Source of the DNA: Methylomonas sp. LW13
Lineage (GTDB): Bacteria > Pseudomonadota > Gammaproteobacteria > Methylococcales > Methylomonadaceae
DNA: 64,000 nt
Assembly (NCBI RefSeq): GCF_016865255.1
Contig: NZ_CP033381.1
Location: 5,169,524-5,233,523 of the forward strand
Direction: 5' to 3'
Under the pieces are notes generated by a model that did not search any database, was not told the origin of the DNA, and was given only the letters and a program-made list of their open reading frames with translations. The first letter of the stretch is position 1. Each line of letters begins with the position of its first letter. This document shows, one piece after another, positions 17,245-28,440 of the stretch. A program made the translations under genes and the position numbers.

Positions 17245-18960
17245 ATGCACAGAACTCAATCCGCAACAACCAACAAACAATTTTATGCATCTCCCAAGAG
17301 CCCCTTGGCCAAATATCGAAACAGCTTGTGGTGGTGGCTGGTTGCTTCCTGGGTATTTCTTATTGTCATCAGCAAGAAACACGAATACGGCAGTCTTTGG
17401 CTTCCGATTGTTTTCACATATGTGGTTGTGGCGATATTCGATAGCTTTCTTAAACGCCGTTTACCCTACGACCAACCAATTATCACATTGGATGACGATG
17501 GCATAGAATCGCTACTGTTTGCGGGCGCAATTAAACGGCATAGCTGGGGCGAGTTGGTGGAGGCGAATGTTTCCAAATTCAAGAACATGCCTTTCATTCA
17601 ATTCAGATTGCAAGCTTTGGTAGGCGTTATTGATGACTCTATGACCTGGACTGGCATTAACCCCGCGCGACCAGTGCTACCTATATCGTCTTTGTCTGCA
17701 GAAGATCAAATCGAGTTGCTGGAAATAATCAATCAGCGTTTGGGTTTCGCTCAATCAACTAGCAAATCCACTGGTAATTCTAGCGCCAGTCAATCGGCCA
17801 ACAATTTCGCCACTAATCCGCTTGCCGAGGAAAAAGCGTTTCATGATCAGTTGGAGGCTTATGCTCCCATAGCGTGGATCACCTGGTTGCTAATTGGTGT
17901 CAACGTATTGGTTTGGATTGCAATGTGGCATACCGGGGCGAAAATAGAGCAAACGCCACCCGAGCAGCTACTGAGTTGGGGCGGTAATACTGCATTTGAT
18001 GTTCAACGTGGCGAATGGTGGCGAATGGCAACCGCCATGTTTCTCCATGGTAGCCTGATACATTTAGGCATCAATATGGCGGGGCTATATGTCGTTGGTG
18101 GGGTGGTGGAACGTATATACGGTCATCTGCCTTTTACACTGATTTATTTAGGTTCCGGTTTGATCGGCAATGGGCTCAGCCTCTATTTTGGTGCGCAATA
18201 CGCAGTCTCCGCAGGTGCGTCCGGGGCTGTGTTAGGCGTTACTATTGCGCTAATGGTTGGTATGTATCAACACAGGGAGCGCTTACCAAAAATTTTTAGT
18301 AAACGAAGGTTGAGCGGCATAGTGTTGTTTGTTTTTTATGCTTTGCTGTATGGATTTATCAATCGCGGCATTGATAACGCGGCGCATATCGGCGGTATGC
18401 TAACTGGTTGCTTATTGGGTTTACTGTTACCGGAACGCTTGGACATGGAAAGTTTCAAACACCGCGTCAAAAAACACCTAATAATAGGCCTGTCGTCGAC
18501 GGTTATCGCTACAACAGCTTTAGTCTCGATGTCGCCCCAGGCAACATTGAACATTAAATCAGAGCTAAAAAATCAAGCCTTATTGGTGCAGGGCGCTAAT
18601 AGTATTTTTCATGAACTTGTTTTACTCGATCTCGACATAGTTACTTTTCGCAGAGGCCAAATGTCCGCAGCGGAGTTGAACTCAAAGATCAAAAACACTT
18701 ACCTTTCAGGCTTAAAACAAGCGATACAACAATTATCAGAAGTCAGACTAGCGGAATCGGATCAGCGATTACAGATGTTACAAGAGATGAAACTATCAAC
18801 AGCCCTGTTAGTATCGATCTTCGAACTCGCCCCCTTTCAAAAACCTGGAAGCGGTAAAACTCAGCCAACCGATCTTGAACGTGCGACCCTTATCAAAGAC
18901 AAGTTAAAGGCAATAACAGCTCGCATATTGCATGAAGGCCATAAGGTGCGCAGATTATAG
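17245..18960 (+). CDS. rhomboid-family intramembrane serine protease
   Basis: A 571-residue rhomboid. Residues 1-160 contain two hydrophobic helices and a PH-like region; the rhomboid core spans about 210-400. The catalytic Ser326 lies in GASGAVLG and the catalytic His381 in NAAHIGG, and WWRMATAMFLHGSLIHLGIN is the conserved L1/TM2 region. A 150-residue soluble C-terminal domain follows. Rhomboids cleave membrane proteins within or near the bilayer. Base composition is somewhat more AT-rich than neighbouring operons. The substrate is unknown. Confidence 0.9.
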   Translation: MHRTQSATTNKQFYASPKSPLAKYRNSLWWWLVASWVFLIVISKKHEYGSLWLPIVFTYVVVAIFDSFLKRRLPYDQPIITLDDDGIESLLFAGAIKRHSWGELVEANVSKFKNMPFIQFRLQALVGVIDDSMTWTGINPARPVLPISSLSAEDQIELLEIINQRLGFAQSTSKSTGNSSASQSANNFATNPLAEEKAFHDQLEAYAPIAWITWLLIGVNVLVWIAMWHTGAKIEQTPPEQLLSWGGNTAFDVQRGEWWRMATAMFLHGSLIHLGINMAGLYVVGGVVERIYGHLPFTLIYLGSGLIGNGLSLYFGAQYAVSAGASGAVLGVTIALMVGMYQHRERLPKIFSKRRLSGIVLFVFYALLYGFINRGIDNAAHIGGMLTGCLLGLLLPERLDMESFKHRVKKHLIIGLSSTVIATTALVSMSPQATLNIKSELKNQALLVQGANSIFHELVLLDLDIVTFRRGQMSAAELNSKIKNTYLSGLKQAIQQLSEVRLAESDQRLQMLQEMKLSTALLVSIFELAPFQKPGSGKTQPTDLERATLIKDKLKAITARILHEGHKVRRL

Positions 18961-19247
18961 GGTGCTGCCGTCAGGCGCACCGTTCGTGATTGTTGCGCCT
19001 CGCATAGCTCTGCACAACCTATAGGTGGCCGCACCTTTTTGGGATTACGTCTGGCGGTTATAGATCTATCAGCAGACCTTCGTCAGAAAAACCATCTGTC
19101 TGCCTTTGGCCGAACTCAGCCGACAATATCAAGCACCCAACCCATCACCCCACGCTAAGCTCACTCAACAATCCCGGATTTTAGTAGCCTCAGTAATTGA
19201 CGCCCAGGCCGCTATCACCGAAGATCAAGGCTTTTTCGGGAGCCGTG

Positions 19248-20093
19248 ATGAGCAGCAACGACTTTATTCTCTCCGCCGGCGTGCGTATGCCGGGCATTAT
19301 TTACGGCACGGCCTGGAAGCAGGAGCGTACCGCCGCGCTGGTGGAACAGGCGCTAACGCTGGGATTTCGCGGCATTGACACGGCTTGTCAGCCCAAGCAT
19401 TATCACGAGGCAGGGGTTGGCGAAGGTGTACTGGCGGCTTGCCGGAAGTTGGGCTTGCAGCGTTCCGAGCTATATTTGCAAACCAAGTACACGCCGCTGA
19501 ACGGCCACGATCCGTTACGCATCCCTTACGACCCCAAAGCCGGTCTGCCCGAGCAAGTCGCACAATCCTTCCAAGTGTCGTTAAAAAATCTGCAAACCGA
19601 TTATCTGGATGGCCTGGTGCTACATTCGCCGTTGGCGGATCGCGGGCAGTTGTTGGAGGTTTGGCAAGCGCTGGAAGTTATCCAGCAAAGCGGCGGCGCC
19701 AAACAACTGGGTATCAGCAATTGCTATGATCCGAAATTATTCCAATTTTTGTACGACAACGCGACGGTTAAACCGGCCGTATTGCAGAACCGGTTTTATG
19801 CCGATACCGGCTACGACAAACAGCTGCGGGCGTTTTGCCGGCAGCGGCAGATCGTTTATCAAAGCTTCTGGACGCTGACGGCCAATCCTAAAATCCTGGC
19901 TGACGCGGCTGTGAAAACGCTGGCGGAAAAATACCTGCGCGGCCCGGCGCAGATATTCTTCCGCTATTTAACGCAGAACGGCATCGTGCCGTTAACCGGC
20001 ACCACATCCGCCGAGCATATCCGCGAGGATTTGGCTATTTTCGAGTTTGAGTTGAGTAGCGCGGAATGCGCGGCGGTGGAGGCCTTGCTTTAA
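19248..20093 (+). CDS. aldo/keto reductase
   Basis: A 281-residue NAD(P)H-dependent oxidoreductase of the AKR superfamily. The catalytic tetrad can be traced: Asp in FRGIDTACQ, Tyr in PKHYHEAGVG, Lys in LQTKYTPL and His in GLVLHSPL; later motifs LGISNCY and the cofactor-region GIVPLTGTTS also fit. The ATG at 19248 is chosen because GGGAG precedes it by 5 bases; the longer reading begins at a TTG without a ribosome site. The substrate cannot be deduced and no pathway partner is adjacent. Confidence 0.9.
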   Translation: MSSNDFILSAGVRMPGIIYGTAWKQERTAALVEQALTLGFRGIDTACQPKHYHEAGVGEGVLAACRKLGLQRSELYLQTKYTPLNGHDPLRIPYDPKAGLPEQVAQSFQVSLKNLQTDYLDGLVLHSPLADRGQLLEVWQALEVIQQSGGAKQLGISNCYDPKLFQFLYDNATVKPAVLQNRFYADTGYDKQLRAFCRQRQIVYQSFWTLTANPKILADAAVKTLAEKYLRGPAQIFFRYLTQNGIVPLTGTTSAEHIREDLAIFEFELSSAECAAVEALL

Positions 20094-20135
20094 GCGTTTC
20101 GATGGCGCTAAGACTCAACAGCCAATTCCCAAAAA

Positions 20136-20222
20136 AAGCCTCTCCCCCGGCAGAGGCTTATAGAACGGCGGTAAGTCACTGTTTTATAACCCTCATCCTA
20201 ACCTTCTCCCGAAGGGAGAAGG
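20136..20222. repeat. intergenic palindromes (terminator-like and REP-like)
   Basis: Two hairpins lie in the 302-bp gap before the TonB receptor gene. AAGCCTCT (20136-20143) pairs with AGAGGCTT (20152-20159); the T-run (seen as A7 at 20131-20137) follows on the minus strand, so it would terminate minus-strand transcription although no minus-strand gene is present. CCTTCTCCC (20202-20210) pairs with GGGAGAAGG (20214-20222) around GAA, preceded by CCTCATCCTAA, a palindrome type often dispersed in proteobacterial intergenic DNA. The rest of the gap holds nothing recognisable. Confidence 0.55.
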
Positions 20223-20395
20223 AACAAAACTCCTCTTTTACGATACCCCCTGGGGGAGAAGCTTTTATTAAATCCCACAAGCTGCCAAGTTTGTAATGGA
20301 TCTCTATTGACCTGACCCATCATCAACTGATTTGCCCAGTTAACGGTTAAGGCTTTTATAATAACGGGAACCTTGCCTCTTCAAGCCCAAATGTC

Positions 20396-22426
20396 ATGCT
20401 GATTAACCGTTATCTGCGTCAATTTGCCTACCTATGCAGCGGGCTTTGCCTGGTGCATGCCAACGTGCTTGCTCAAGGCAATCCAGCCGACATCGAAGCG
20501 ACCAACGAATTGCTGCCGCTAAGTTGGGAGGAACTCACCGAACTGGAAGTATCCAGTCTGGCGCGGCAGGAACAAACGGTTAAAGACAGCCCAGCCGCAG
20601 CATTTGTAATCACTTCCGAAGACATCCGCCGCTCCGGCGCCACCAGCTTGCCGGAAGTTCTGCGCATGGTGCCTGGTATGAATGTGGCTAAAATCAACGC
20701 CTGGAATTGGGCGGTCAGCGCGCGCGGTTTTAACGATCTATATGCCAACAAGCTGCAAGTGATGATAGACGGCCGCAGCATTTATGATCCGCTGATCAGC
20801 GGGGTCTATTGGGGCCAGCAAAATCCGTCGCTGCCGGATATAGAACGCATCGAAGTGTTGCGCGGCCCCAGTGGCAGTTTGTGGGGCGCGAATGCCGTGA
20901 ACGGCACCATCAACATCATCACCCGTTCGGCTCGCGATACTCAGGGCGGTTTGCTTAATGCCGGCGGTGGCACCGAGGAACGCGGCTTCGGCGGGATTCG
21001 TTACGGCCAGAAATTATCCGAATCCACCTTTCTGCGCGGCACGATCAGTACGATGGTGCGCGACGCCAGCATCGATCTGGCCGGCAGGCAAGACACCCAC
21101 GACACCGGCGATACCGAAACCGCCAATTTTCGCCTGGACAGCCAACTCAGCGCCCAGGACAAACTGATGGTGGAAGCCAACGTCTCCCGCTACCGGTTGG
21201 GCGGCTACTATATCGGTAAAACCTCGACGACAGCACCGCTGTGGCAAAACGACGACTTTGGCAGGGACGGCGTGACCGGCAGTTTGCAGGGCAATTGGTC
21301 TCATCGCACCGACAGCGGCCACGACTGGCGACTGAATATGGCGTTTACCCAAACCGAATGGCAATTGGCGGTGAATCGGATGAGCCGCTCGCATTACGAT
21401 TTGGACTTTCAACACACCCTGCCGGCCATCATCGACAACCACAAACTGATGTGGGGGGTGAACTATCAAAATATCTCCGATAGTTTCGATAACACGCTGA
21501 CTCTGGGTTTCGAACCCGAGCAATTAACGCAGCACAATGTCGGGGTATTTTTACAGGATCAAATCGGCTTGACCGACGACCTGACCCTAACGCTGGGCAA
21601 CCGGGTGGAGCATTTCACCTTCACCGGCTGGGAAACCGAGCCCAACGCCCGGCTACTGTGGACACCCAATAAGCAGCACAGCCTGTGGGCCGCGGTGTCG
21701 CGCGCCGTGGTCCTGCCGAATCGGGCCCAACACAGCATTCGTTTATTCAAACAAATCCCAGATACCAACCGATTTTTCGAAGCCAAAGCCAACCCGGACA
21801 TGTTGACCGAAAATCTGTTGGCCTACGAATTGGGCTGGCGTTGGCAAGTTTCCACTAGTCTGGATATCGACAGCGCCTTGTTTTACAACATCTATGACCG
21901 GATGCAAGGCACTAAATTTACCAGTGTGACCTATAACAACCCAACGTACGGCAACATCAAGCAGGCCACCGTGGCCAATTACCGGCAAGTGGACAGTTAC
22001 GGCCTGGAGTTGGCGGTCAATTACCGGGTAAACCACGATTGGCGGCTACAAGCCTCTTACAGCGCCAACCAATTCTCGGTCAATTACGATAAAAACCAGC
22101 CCTGGTTTCGCGATCCACTCACCGAAGAACATTTCAATCCGCAACACAATCTCTCACTGCGCTCTTTGTACAACCTGACCAGCGAAATCGAACTGGATGC
22201 CTGGGCGCGCTATGTCGATGAACTGTATATCGATAGACGCAGCATTCCGGCCTATATCTCCTTGGACTTACGCCTGGGCTGGCATCCGCACAAAAATCTG
22301 GAGTTATCGATAAGCGGGCAAAATCTGCTGGATGATCAACATCCTGAATTCAGCGACGTGCTGTACATACCGGTCGCCAGCCAGATTCAACGCGGCTATC
22401 TGGCGCAAATCTCCTGGCATTTTTAA
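20396..22426 (+). CDS. TonB-dependent outer-membrane receptor
   Basis: A 676-residue receptor with signal peptide (cleavage near NVLA/QGNP), an N-terminal plug domain (about residues 55-175: SPAAAFVITSEDIRRSGATS, IERIEVLRGPSGSLWGANAV and GTINIITRSA) and a 22-stranded barrel ending in the aromatic terminal residue (ISWHF). The TonB-box region LTELEVSSLARQEQ resembles receptors tied to signalling operons. It is the first gene of a three-gene unit with yfiR-like and hybrid-kinase genes, which suggests that ligand uptake is sensed. The ligand (siderophore, cobalamin, copper chelator) cannot be named. Confidence 0.92.
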   Translation: MLINRYLRQFAYLCSGLCLVHANVLAQGNPADIEATNELLPLSWEELTELEVSSLARQEQTVKDSPAAAFVITSEDIRRSGATSLPEVLRMVPGMNVAKINAWNWAVSARGFNDLYANKLQVMIDGRSIYDPLISGVYWGQQNPSLPDIERIEVLRGPSGSLWGANAVNGTINIITRSARDTQGGLLNAGGGTEERGFGGIRYGQKLSESTFLRGTISTMVRDASIDLAGRQDTHDTGDTETANFRLDSQLSAQDKLMVEANVSRYRLGGYYIGKTSTTAPLWQNDDFGRDGVTGSLQGNWSHRTDSGHDWRLNMAFTQTEWQLAVNRMSRSHYDLDFQHTLPAIIDNHKLMWGVNYQNISDSFDNTLTLGFEPEQLTQHNVGVFLQDQIGLTDDLTLTLGNRVEHFTFTGWETEPNARLLWTPNKQHSLWAAVSRAVVLPNRAQHSIRLFKQIPDTNRFFEAKANPDMLTENLLAYELGWRWQVSTSLDIDSALFYNIYDRMQGTKFTSVTYNNPTYGNIKQATVANYRQVDSYGLELAVNYRVNHDWRLQASYSANQFSVNYDKNQPWFRDPLTEEHFNPQHNLSLRSLYNLTSEIELDAWARYVDELYIDRRSIPAYISLDLRLGWHPHKNLELSISGQNLLDDQHPEFSDVLYIPVASQIQRGYLAQISWHF

Positions 22427-22443
22427 GACGGTTGATTGCGCCA

Positions 22444-22953
22444 ATGCGTCTGCACACCCTTTTGCTACTCAGTGTCTGCGTTTGGTTCGCCGGTTTCGCG
22501 CACGCGGAGGAAAATAGCCAAAGCCGCGAGTTTCAATTAAAGACTGCCTATTTGTTCCATTTTGCAGAATTGGCGCAATGGCCGACGACCAAGCCGGTGA
22601 CGATTTGTTTGCAAGGCCGCAGCCTGTTACGCGCCTACTTGCCGGTTTTGGAAGGCCAGCAAATCAACGGTAATGCGGTGCATGTCAATTTGGCCGACGC
22701 CCCCGACATCACCCAATGCAGCATCTTGTTTCTAAGCGACTTGGCCGGCTTAACACCGGTATTAGCCGAGCAAGCCCGGCAGCATCACGTGTTGTTGGTC
22801 GGCGACGTGGAAAACTTTGCTAACCACGGGGGTATGGTGCAATTTACGTTGCGCGACAACAGGTTAAAACTGGTGGTAAATTTAGCGGCGGTGAAATCAG
22901 CCGATTTAAAGCTGAGTTCGAAATTACTGCGGATGGCCGAAATAATAGAATGA
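22444..22953 (+). CDS. YfiR-family periplasmic regulator (DUF4154)
   Basis: A 169-residue exported protein with a signal peptide ending at AGFAHA and the DUF4154 pattern: [24 protein letters not shown], and later [21 protein letters not shown] with [30 protein letters not shown]. YfiR in Pseudomonas holds the CHASE8-containing cyclase YfiN inactive. Here it overlaps (ATGA) a histidine kinase gene whose periplasmic part looks CHASE8-like, so it probably controls that kinase. The ATG at 22444 gives a normal signal peptide. Confidence 0.88.
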   Translation: MRLHTLLLLSVCVWFAGFAHAEENSQSREFQLKTAYLFHFAELAQWPTTKPVTICLQGRSLLRAYLPVLEGQQINGNAVHVNLADAPDITQCSILFLSDLAGLTPVLAEQARQHHVLLVGDVENFANHGGMVQFTLRDNRLKLVVNLAAVKSADLKLSSKLLRMAEIIE

Positions 22954-24875
22954 CAGCGTCAACAGATCCTCGCATTTCCATCAGCCGCAAGCTGGGTAAA
23001 ATCCTGCGAGTGATGGTGATGTTAAGCCTGATGGTGGCGACGGTATCGCTGTCGATTCGGGAATATTCGGCTTTGCAGCAGAACATTGGGCAAAAATTGA
23101 CCTTGACCGCCAATATGATCGGCCAAAACGGCAGCTTTGCCTTGTTGTTCGACGACAATCAAACCGCCCAGGAAATATTGGATGCGCTGGCCCACGATCC
23201 GGACATCATCGCCGGGCAAATCCAAACCCCCAGCGGGGTCACGCTGGTCCGTTACGCAAAACCGGCAAGCAATTGGCACGGCTGGTGGCCGGCCTGGCTA
23301 TCGAAAACCCGGCAGATCACGCAGCCGATTTTGCATAAAAATAAACAGATTGTCGGCCACATTACCCTGGTTGCCGACCTGAAACGCGCCTACCACTCCT
23401 TGCTGTTCAATACCCTGATTAACACCGGTATTATCTTGATCGCCTTGAGCGTGGTGGCCTTGTATGTGCAGCGCTTGCAACGTTCGTTTTTAGGCCCGCT
23501 GTTGAAATTGGCTAATACCGCGCGGCAAATCGAAAAAGACCACGATTACAGCCGGCGCTCGGATTATGCCGGTAACGACGAAATCAGCGATTTGGCCGAA
23601 GCCTTTAATAATATGCTGGCGCAAATCCAGGCGCACGAGACCGACTTGGAAAGCCAGGTGCGAAGCCGCACGCAGGAGCTTGAGCTCGCCAAGCGGGAGG
23701 CGGAATCCGCCAATCAGGCCAAAGGCCAGTTCCTGGCCAATATGAGCCATGAAATCCGCACGCCGATGAACGCGATTGTCGGCTTGGTGGAGCTGTGCCT
23801 GAATAGCGAACTGAGCTTTAAACAACGCGAATATCTGAAACGGGTGGAATCGTCCGCGCAGTCCTTGATGACACTGATAGGCGACATTCTGGATTTCTCC
23901 AAAATGGAAGCCGGCAAAATGCAGATGGAGACCATACCCTTTCTGCTGGAAGAGATGCTGGAGCATGTGTTTTCCACCATGCTGCAACTCAGCGCGAACA
24001 AGGGGATTCAACTGATCAGGCCGCCGGTCGGCGAGTATCACGCGGTAATCGGCGATCCGCAACGGCTGCGGCAGGTGTTAATCAATCTGATCGGCAACGC
24101 CATCAAGTTTACCGAGCACGGCGAGATAACCGTCAGTTTCAGCGAAATCAGCCGCGATGCGCACTCGGTGCGTCTGCAATTTGCCATCAGCGACACCGGC
24201 ATCGGCATCACCGCCGAACAGCAAACCAAATTGTTCCAGGCTTTTAGCCAGGGCGACAGCAGCGTGACCCGCAACTACGGCGGTACCGGCCTGGGCTTGA
24301 TTATCTCCAAGCAGCTGATCGAACAAATGGGAGGGACGATAGAGGTCAGCAGCGAACCCGGCGTCGGTTCCACCTTTACCTTTAATGTGCTGCTCGGCGC
24401 CACCGATTTGAATACCATCCGTAATTTCCAAATCCGCCGTCACCGTACCAGCATAGACATCGGAAAATTGGCGCGGCTGCAGGGGCGGCGGGTATTGCTG
24501 GTGGAAGATAACGAAATCAACCGCATCGTCGCCATCGAGCTGTTGGAACAAGCGCAATTACAGGTGGATATTGCCGAAAACGGCGAACTGGCCTTGGACA
24601 AGCTGCGGCATCACGACTACGACTGTGTGCTGATGGATGTACAAATGCCGGTGATGGACGGCTATCAAGCCACCCGGCTGTTACGGCAAATCCCGGCTTG
24701 CCGCGACCTACCCGTCATTGCGATGACCGCCAACGTGATGCACGGCGATCATCAGCACTGTCTGGCCGCCGGCATGAACGACTTCATCGGCAAACCGATT
24801 CTACCGGCCACGCTTTACGAAACCTTATTGAAATGGATTAAACCGGTTACCGACCAGCCTTTGGACCTGGGATAG
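22950..24875 (+). CDS. hybrid sensor histidine kinase with CHASE8-like sensor
   Basis: A 641-residue membrane kinase. Order: TM helix near 12-32, periplasmic CHASE8-like region ([20 protein letters not shown] onward, about 50-140), second TM (about 150-172), HAMP, coiled coil, HisKA with phosphoacceptor His267 in [10 protein letters not shown], HATPase ([26 protein letters not shown]) and a C-terminal receiver with Asp563 in [12 protein letters not shown]. It overlaps the yfiR-like stop by 4 bp. Because there is a receiver but no output or Hpt domain, the phosphoryl group must pass to a protein encoded elsewhere. Confidence 0.93.
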   Translation: MTASTDPRISISRKLGKILRVMVMLSLMVATVSLSIREYSALQQNIGQKLTLTANMIGQNGSFALLFDDNQTAQEILDALAHDPDIIAGQIQTPSGVTLVRYAKPASNWHGWWPAWLSKTRQITQPILHKNKQIVGHITLVADLKRAYHSLLFNTLINTGIILIALSVVALYVQRLQRSFLGPLLKLANTARQIEKDHDYSRRSDYAGNDEISDLAEAFNNMLAQIQAHETDLESQVRSRTQELELAKREAESANQAKGQFLANMSHEIRTPMNAIVGLVELCLNSELSFKQREYLKRVESSAQSLMTLIGDILDFSKMEAGKMQMETIPFLLEEMLEHVFSTMLQLSANKGIQLIRPPVGEYHAVIGDPQRLRQVLINLIGNAIKFTEHGEITVSFSEISRDAHSVRLQFAISDTGIGITAEQQTKLFQAFSQGDSSVTRNYGGTGLGLIISKQLIEQMGGTIEVSSEPGVGSTFTFNVLLGATDLNTIRNFQIRRHRTSIDIGKLARLQGRRVLLVEDNEINRIVAIELLEQAQLQVDIAENGELALDKLRHHDYDCVLMDVQMPVMDGYQATRLLRQIPACRDLPVIAMTANVMHGDHQHCLAAGMNDFIGKPILPATLYETLLKWIKPVTDQPLDLG

Positions 24876-24889
24876 CATTAATCAACGCC

Positions 24890-25366
24890 CTATTTACCCC
24901 AAGGCATCACCGGCACCGTCGACACACTGTTGGCCGGTGCACCTTCGATCACTTTCCGGCTAATCGCCAGATAAACCAGGGTGTTGTGCTTGGCATCCCA
25001 TAAACGGGTAATGTTGGTGGACTTGAAAAACAGCGAGGTGCTCTCCGAAAATACGGTTTCTTCCGTGCTCAGTTTGGCCGGCAATGTGATCGGCCCGGTT
25101 TGCCGGCAAGCCAGCGAAAATTCCGACGGATCTTCCGACAGACCCAAGCCGCCGGAAATCCCCCCCGATCTGGCCTGACTGATATGGCAAATCACGTTAG
25201 GGATTTTCGGATCTTCAAAGGCGTCGACACAAACCTTGTGATTGGCACCGATTAGTTTCCAGGCCGTGGTCACGCAACCCACTTCATCGGCCTGCGCCGC
25301 GCCCGCCAGCATGAGCAACAAGCCACAGCATAAGCGGCCGCTATGTTTTAAGGATATTTTCAGCAT
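24890..25366 (-). CDS. creA: CreA family protein
   Basis: A 158-residue exported protein of the CreA family, of unknown biochemical function. From the ATG at 25366 it has a signal peptide ending AGAAQA/DEVG, then family motifs VGCVTTAWKLIGANHKVCVDAF, DDPK-like EDPKIPNVICHISQARSGG, LSEDPSEFSLACRQTGPI and LVYLAISRKVIEGAPANSVS. An upstream reading without signal-peptide logic overlaps the next gene and is not used. Not linked to creBCD here. Confidence 0.9.
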   Translation of the reverse strand: MLKISLKHSGRLCCGLLLMLAGAAQADEVGCVTTAWKLIGANHKVCVDAFEDPKIPNVICHISQARSGGISGGLGLSEDPSEFSLACRQTGPITLPAKLSTEETVFSESTSLFFKSTNITRLWDAKHNTLVYLAISRKVIEGAPANSVSTVPVMPWGK

Positions 25367-25406
25367 AAATTTCTCGCAGACAGTGAGTAGATGGAAAGGG
25401 TCAGAC

Positions 25407-25883
25407 TCAGGGTAACAAGCGCCAGTCGCTAAAACAAGCCGCCTGACCAACATAGCGTTGCGCGCTATCGTGGACATTCCACACCACCGCGCGCTCGATC
25501 AAAAAACGCTTGCCGGATTTGGCGATCCGCACGCCACTGTAATTGTCGATATAGCCCTGGCTGGTCACTTGATTCAATAGTCGCTCGCGCTCTTCACGAT
25601 TGACCGGCTCCGCCGAAAAACGCGAAGGCATACCGATAAATTCCGGCCAACTTAGCTCGAATAAATCCTGTGCGGTGCGGTTGGCGTAATTGAATACAGG
25701 ATCGGCAGCAGTGTTATGCGACAACAGGGCAAAATCGGCTTCATAGACTTGCCGGCCCAGCGCCATGTTTGCGGACTGTTCCAACAGCGGCTTGCCCAGC
25801 AATTGCTGATAGCTTTGGAGCAGCAATTGGATATGGGTTTCGTAAAAATCGTTTTCTTGGCTGGGTACTGGCAAATCGAGCAT
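25407..25883 (-). CDS. MEKHLA-domain (PAS-like) protein
   Basis: A 158-residue cytoplasmic protein matching the MEKHLA domain, a PAS-like fold: HNTAADPVFNYANRTAQDLFE, WPEFIGMPSRFSAEPVNREER and GYIDNYSGVRIAKSGKRFLIE. These occupy nearly its whole length. MEKHLA proteins are presumed small-molecule or redox sensors but have no established activity. The 5' end of creA is close downstream (about 40 bp), so the two may be cotranscribed. The RES toxin gene lies 9 bp upstream on the same strand. Confidence 0.82.
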   Translation of the reverse strand: MLDLPVPSQENDFYETHIQLLLQSYQQLLGKPLLEQSANMALGRQVYEADFALLSHNTAADPVFNYANRTAQDLFELSWPEFIGMPSRFSAEPVNREERERLLNQVTSQGYIDNYSGVRIAKSGKRFLIERAVVWNVHDSAQRYVGQAACFSDWRLLP

Positions 25884-25892
25884 GGCTATCCG

Positions 25893-26591
25893 TTACACAC
25901 CGGGCTGGTAAAGTTCTTTTTTATAAACCGCGCTGATTTGCCTGCCGTCCCACACATAGCAATAATGCGCGCCTTGCTTGACCGGCGCCAGCAAACGCGG
26001 TTTAAACACCGCCACACATTCTCCGCCCGCCGCCCGCACGCTGGAATAGACGATACCATCCGCACCGTCCGCGCGTAACTGCCTGGCCCAGGCCTGCGCG
26101 GCGGCGTAATTGCCGGTGTCGGCGTCGTAAATTTCCGGTAATTCGGTTTGCCGACCGCGAATGTCGTGCAGCTCGGCATTCAAATCCGAGGCATAGCTGC
26201 GCATGTCGATGTCAATCGGCGCTTGTCGGGTCGCGGCCAGAAACCGGCTGCGATGAAAACGGGTTTCGGCTATCGCGGTATCGATGTCTTTGGCGGCGTA
26301 ATACACGCCGTAACTGCCGTCGCAAAACCGGCTGCCTTCCGGATTTAAATGCGTGAACGCGGCCATGATCGGCGTAGTCCCCGGCCCGGCAATTCGGTCC
26401 GCCACGGCGACCAAACTGATTTCGCCGGCTTCGTCGCGCAGCCTGTCGTTAGTCAGCGCTTCAATGGCGAACACTACTTCCAGATCAGCCGGGTCTGCCA
26501 CCCTATCGAACAAACCCGTCGGCGGAAACCGGCTAGGCACCAGGCGCCAGCAAGGTCGCCAATCTATCCGACTGATTTTCGCTACCGCCAT
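25893..26591 (-). CDS. RES-domain NAD+-degrading toxin
   Basis: A 232-residue toxin of the RES family, which phosphorolyses or hydrolyses NAD+ and halts growth. The hallmark residues are present: Arg in WRLVPSRF and in FHRSRF, Glu in AETRFHRS and Ser in IVYSSVRAAGG. The ATG at 26591 shares one base with the antitoxin stop (TAATG), the standard coupling in xre-res operons. Length is within the family range. MEKHLA and creA genes follow on the same strand but are not expected to be part of the module. Confidence 0.9.
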   Translation of the reverse strand: MAVAKISRIDWRPCWRLVPSRFPPTGLFDRVADPADLEVVFAIEALTNDRLRDEAGEISLVAVADRIAGPGTTPIMAAFTHLNPEGSRFCDGSYGVYYAAKDIDTAIAETRFHRSRFLAATRQAPIDIDMRSYASDLNAELHDIRGRQTELPEIYDADTGNYAAAQAWARQLRADGADGIVYSSVRAAGGECVAVFKPRLLAPVKQGAHYCYVWDGRQISAVYKKELYQPGV

Positions 26592-26995
26592 TAGGCCCAA
26601 CCGCACTGCGCATCCAGATATTGGCGCACTACATACAAATCCGCCACCCGCCCGGACAACATGCGTTGCAAGGCGGTTTGCCCGGAAAACAGCGCGGCCT
26701 GATTGGCTTGATGCAGCCAGCCATCCGCCGCTGCCGGCTTGGGCAGTAAAATCTGCAAGGCTTTATAAATCCCAAAGATGTAAGACAACCTTTCCAATTT
26801 ATCGGCGTTAAGACTGGCGCTTTCCGGATTTTTCTTCCACTTAAAATACGTGCTGCGCGAATCCAGCCCCAGTAAAACCATGGCCTGCTCGACATTCAAA
26901 CCCCAGGCATCGGCGATATTAAAAAAAGTCCGTAAAGCCGCACCGGCCACCAGCGCGCTGTCGGCCGGTAATTGCACATGAGCTGTTGACAACAT
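26591..26995 (-). CDS. Xre/MbcA/ParS-type antitoxin
   Basis: A 134-residue antitoxin of the type paired with RES toxins. The N-terminal region (about 20-70: FFNIADAWGLNVEQAMVLLG, then STYFKWKKNP) is a helix-turn-helix, and the C-terminal half (ADGWLHQANQAALFSGQTAL, RMLSGRVADLYVVRQYLDA) is the MbcA/ParS toxin-binding domain, which in this family inserts into the toxin active site. GGAGGG lies just before the ATG. It probably autorepresses through AT-rich sites upstream (27011-27039). Confidence 0.9.
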   Translation of the reverse strand: MLSTAHVQLPADSALVAGAALRTFFNIADAWGLNVEQAMVLLGLDSRSTYFKWKKNPESASLNADKLERLSYIFGIYKALQILLPKPAAADGWLHQANQAALFSGQTALQRMLSGRVADLYVVRQYLDAQCGWA

Positions 26996-27010
26996 AAGCC
27001 CTCCAAAACA

Positions 27011-27039
27011 ACTTATCTAAACTTTACGTTAAAATAAGT
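27011..27039. promoter_or_regulatory. candidate operator of the xre-res module
   Basis: ACTTAT (27011-27016) and ATAAGT (27034-27039) form an inverted repeat in AT-rich DNA directly before the antitoxin ribosome site, where autoregulation is expected. Position and symmetry are the only evidence. Confidence 0.35.
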
Positions 27040-27129
27040 CTATTTATGGACTTTGTCAAAGGGGTTTTGGGTTTTATTCTTGGAAAAGGAGTTTTGTTTG
27101 GGCCGGGTTTTTATTTGGGCAAAACAGAC

Positions 27130-28409
<1,280 letters not shown>

Positions 28410-28440
28410 CCTAAGGCCTTTTTTGTCTAAGGGGGTTTGC

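Noticed and set aside
20136..20159. Terminator of the aldo/keto reductase gene
   Set aside because: The T-run is on the minus-strand side of the stem, so it would not end plus-strand transcription; listed only as a repeat.
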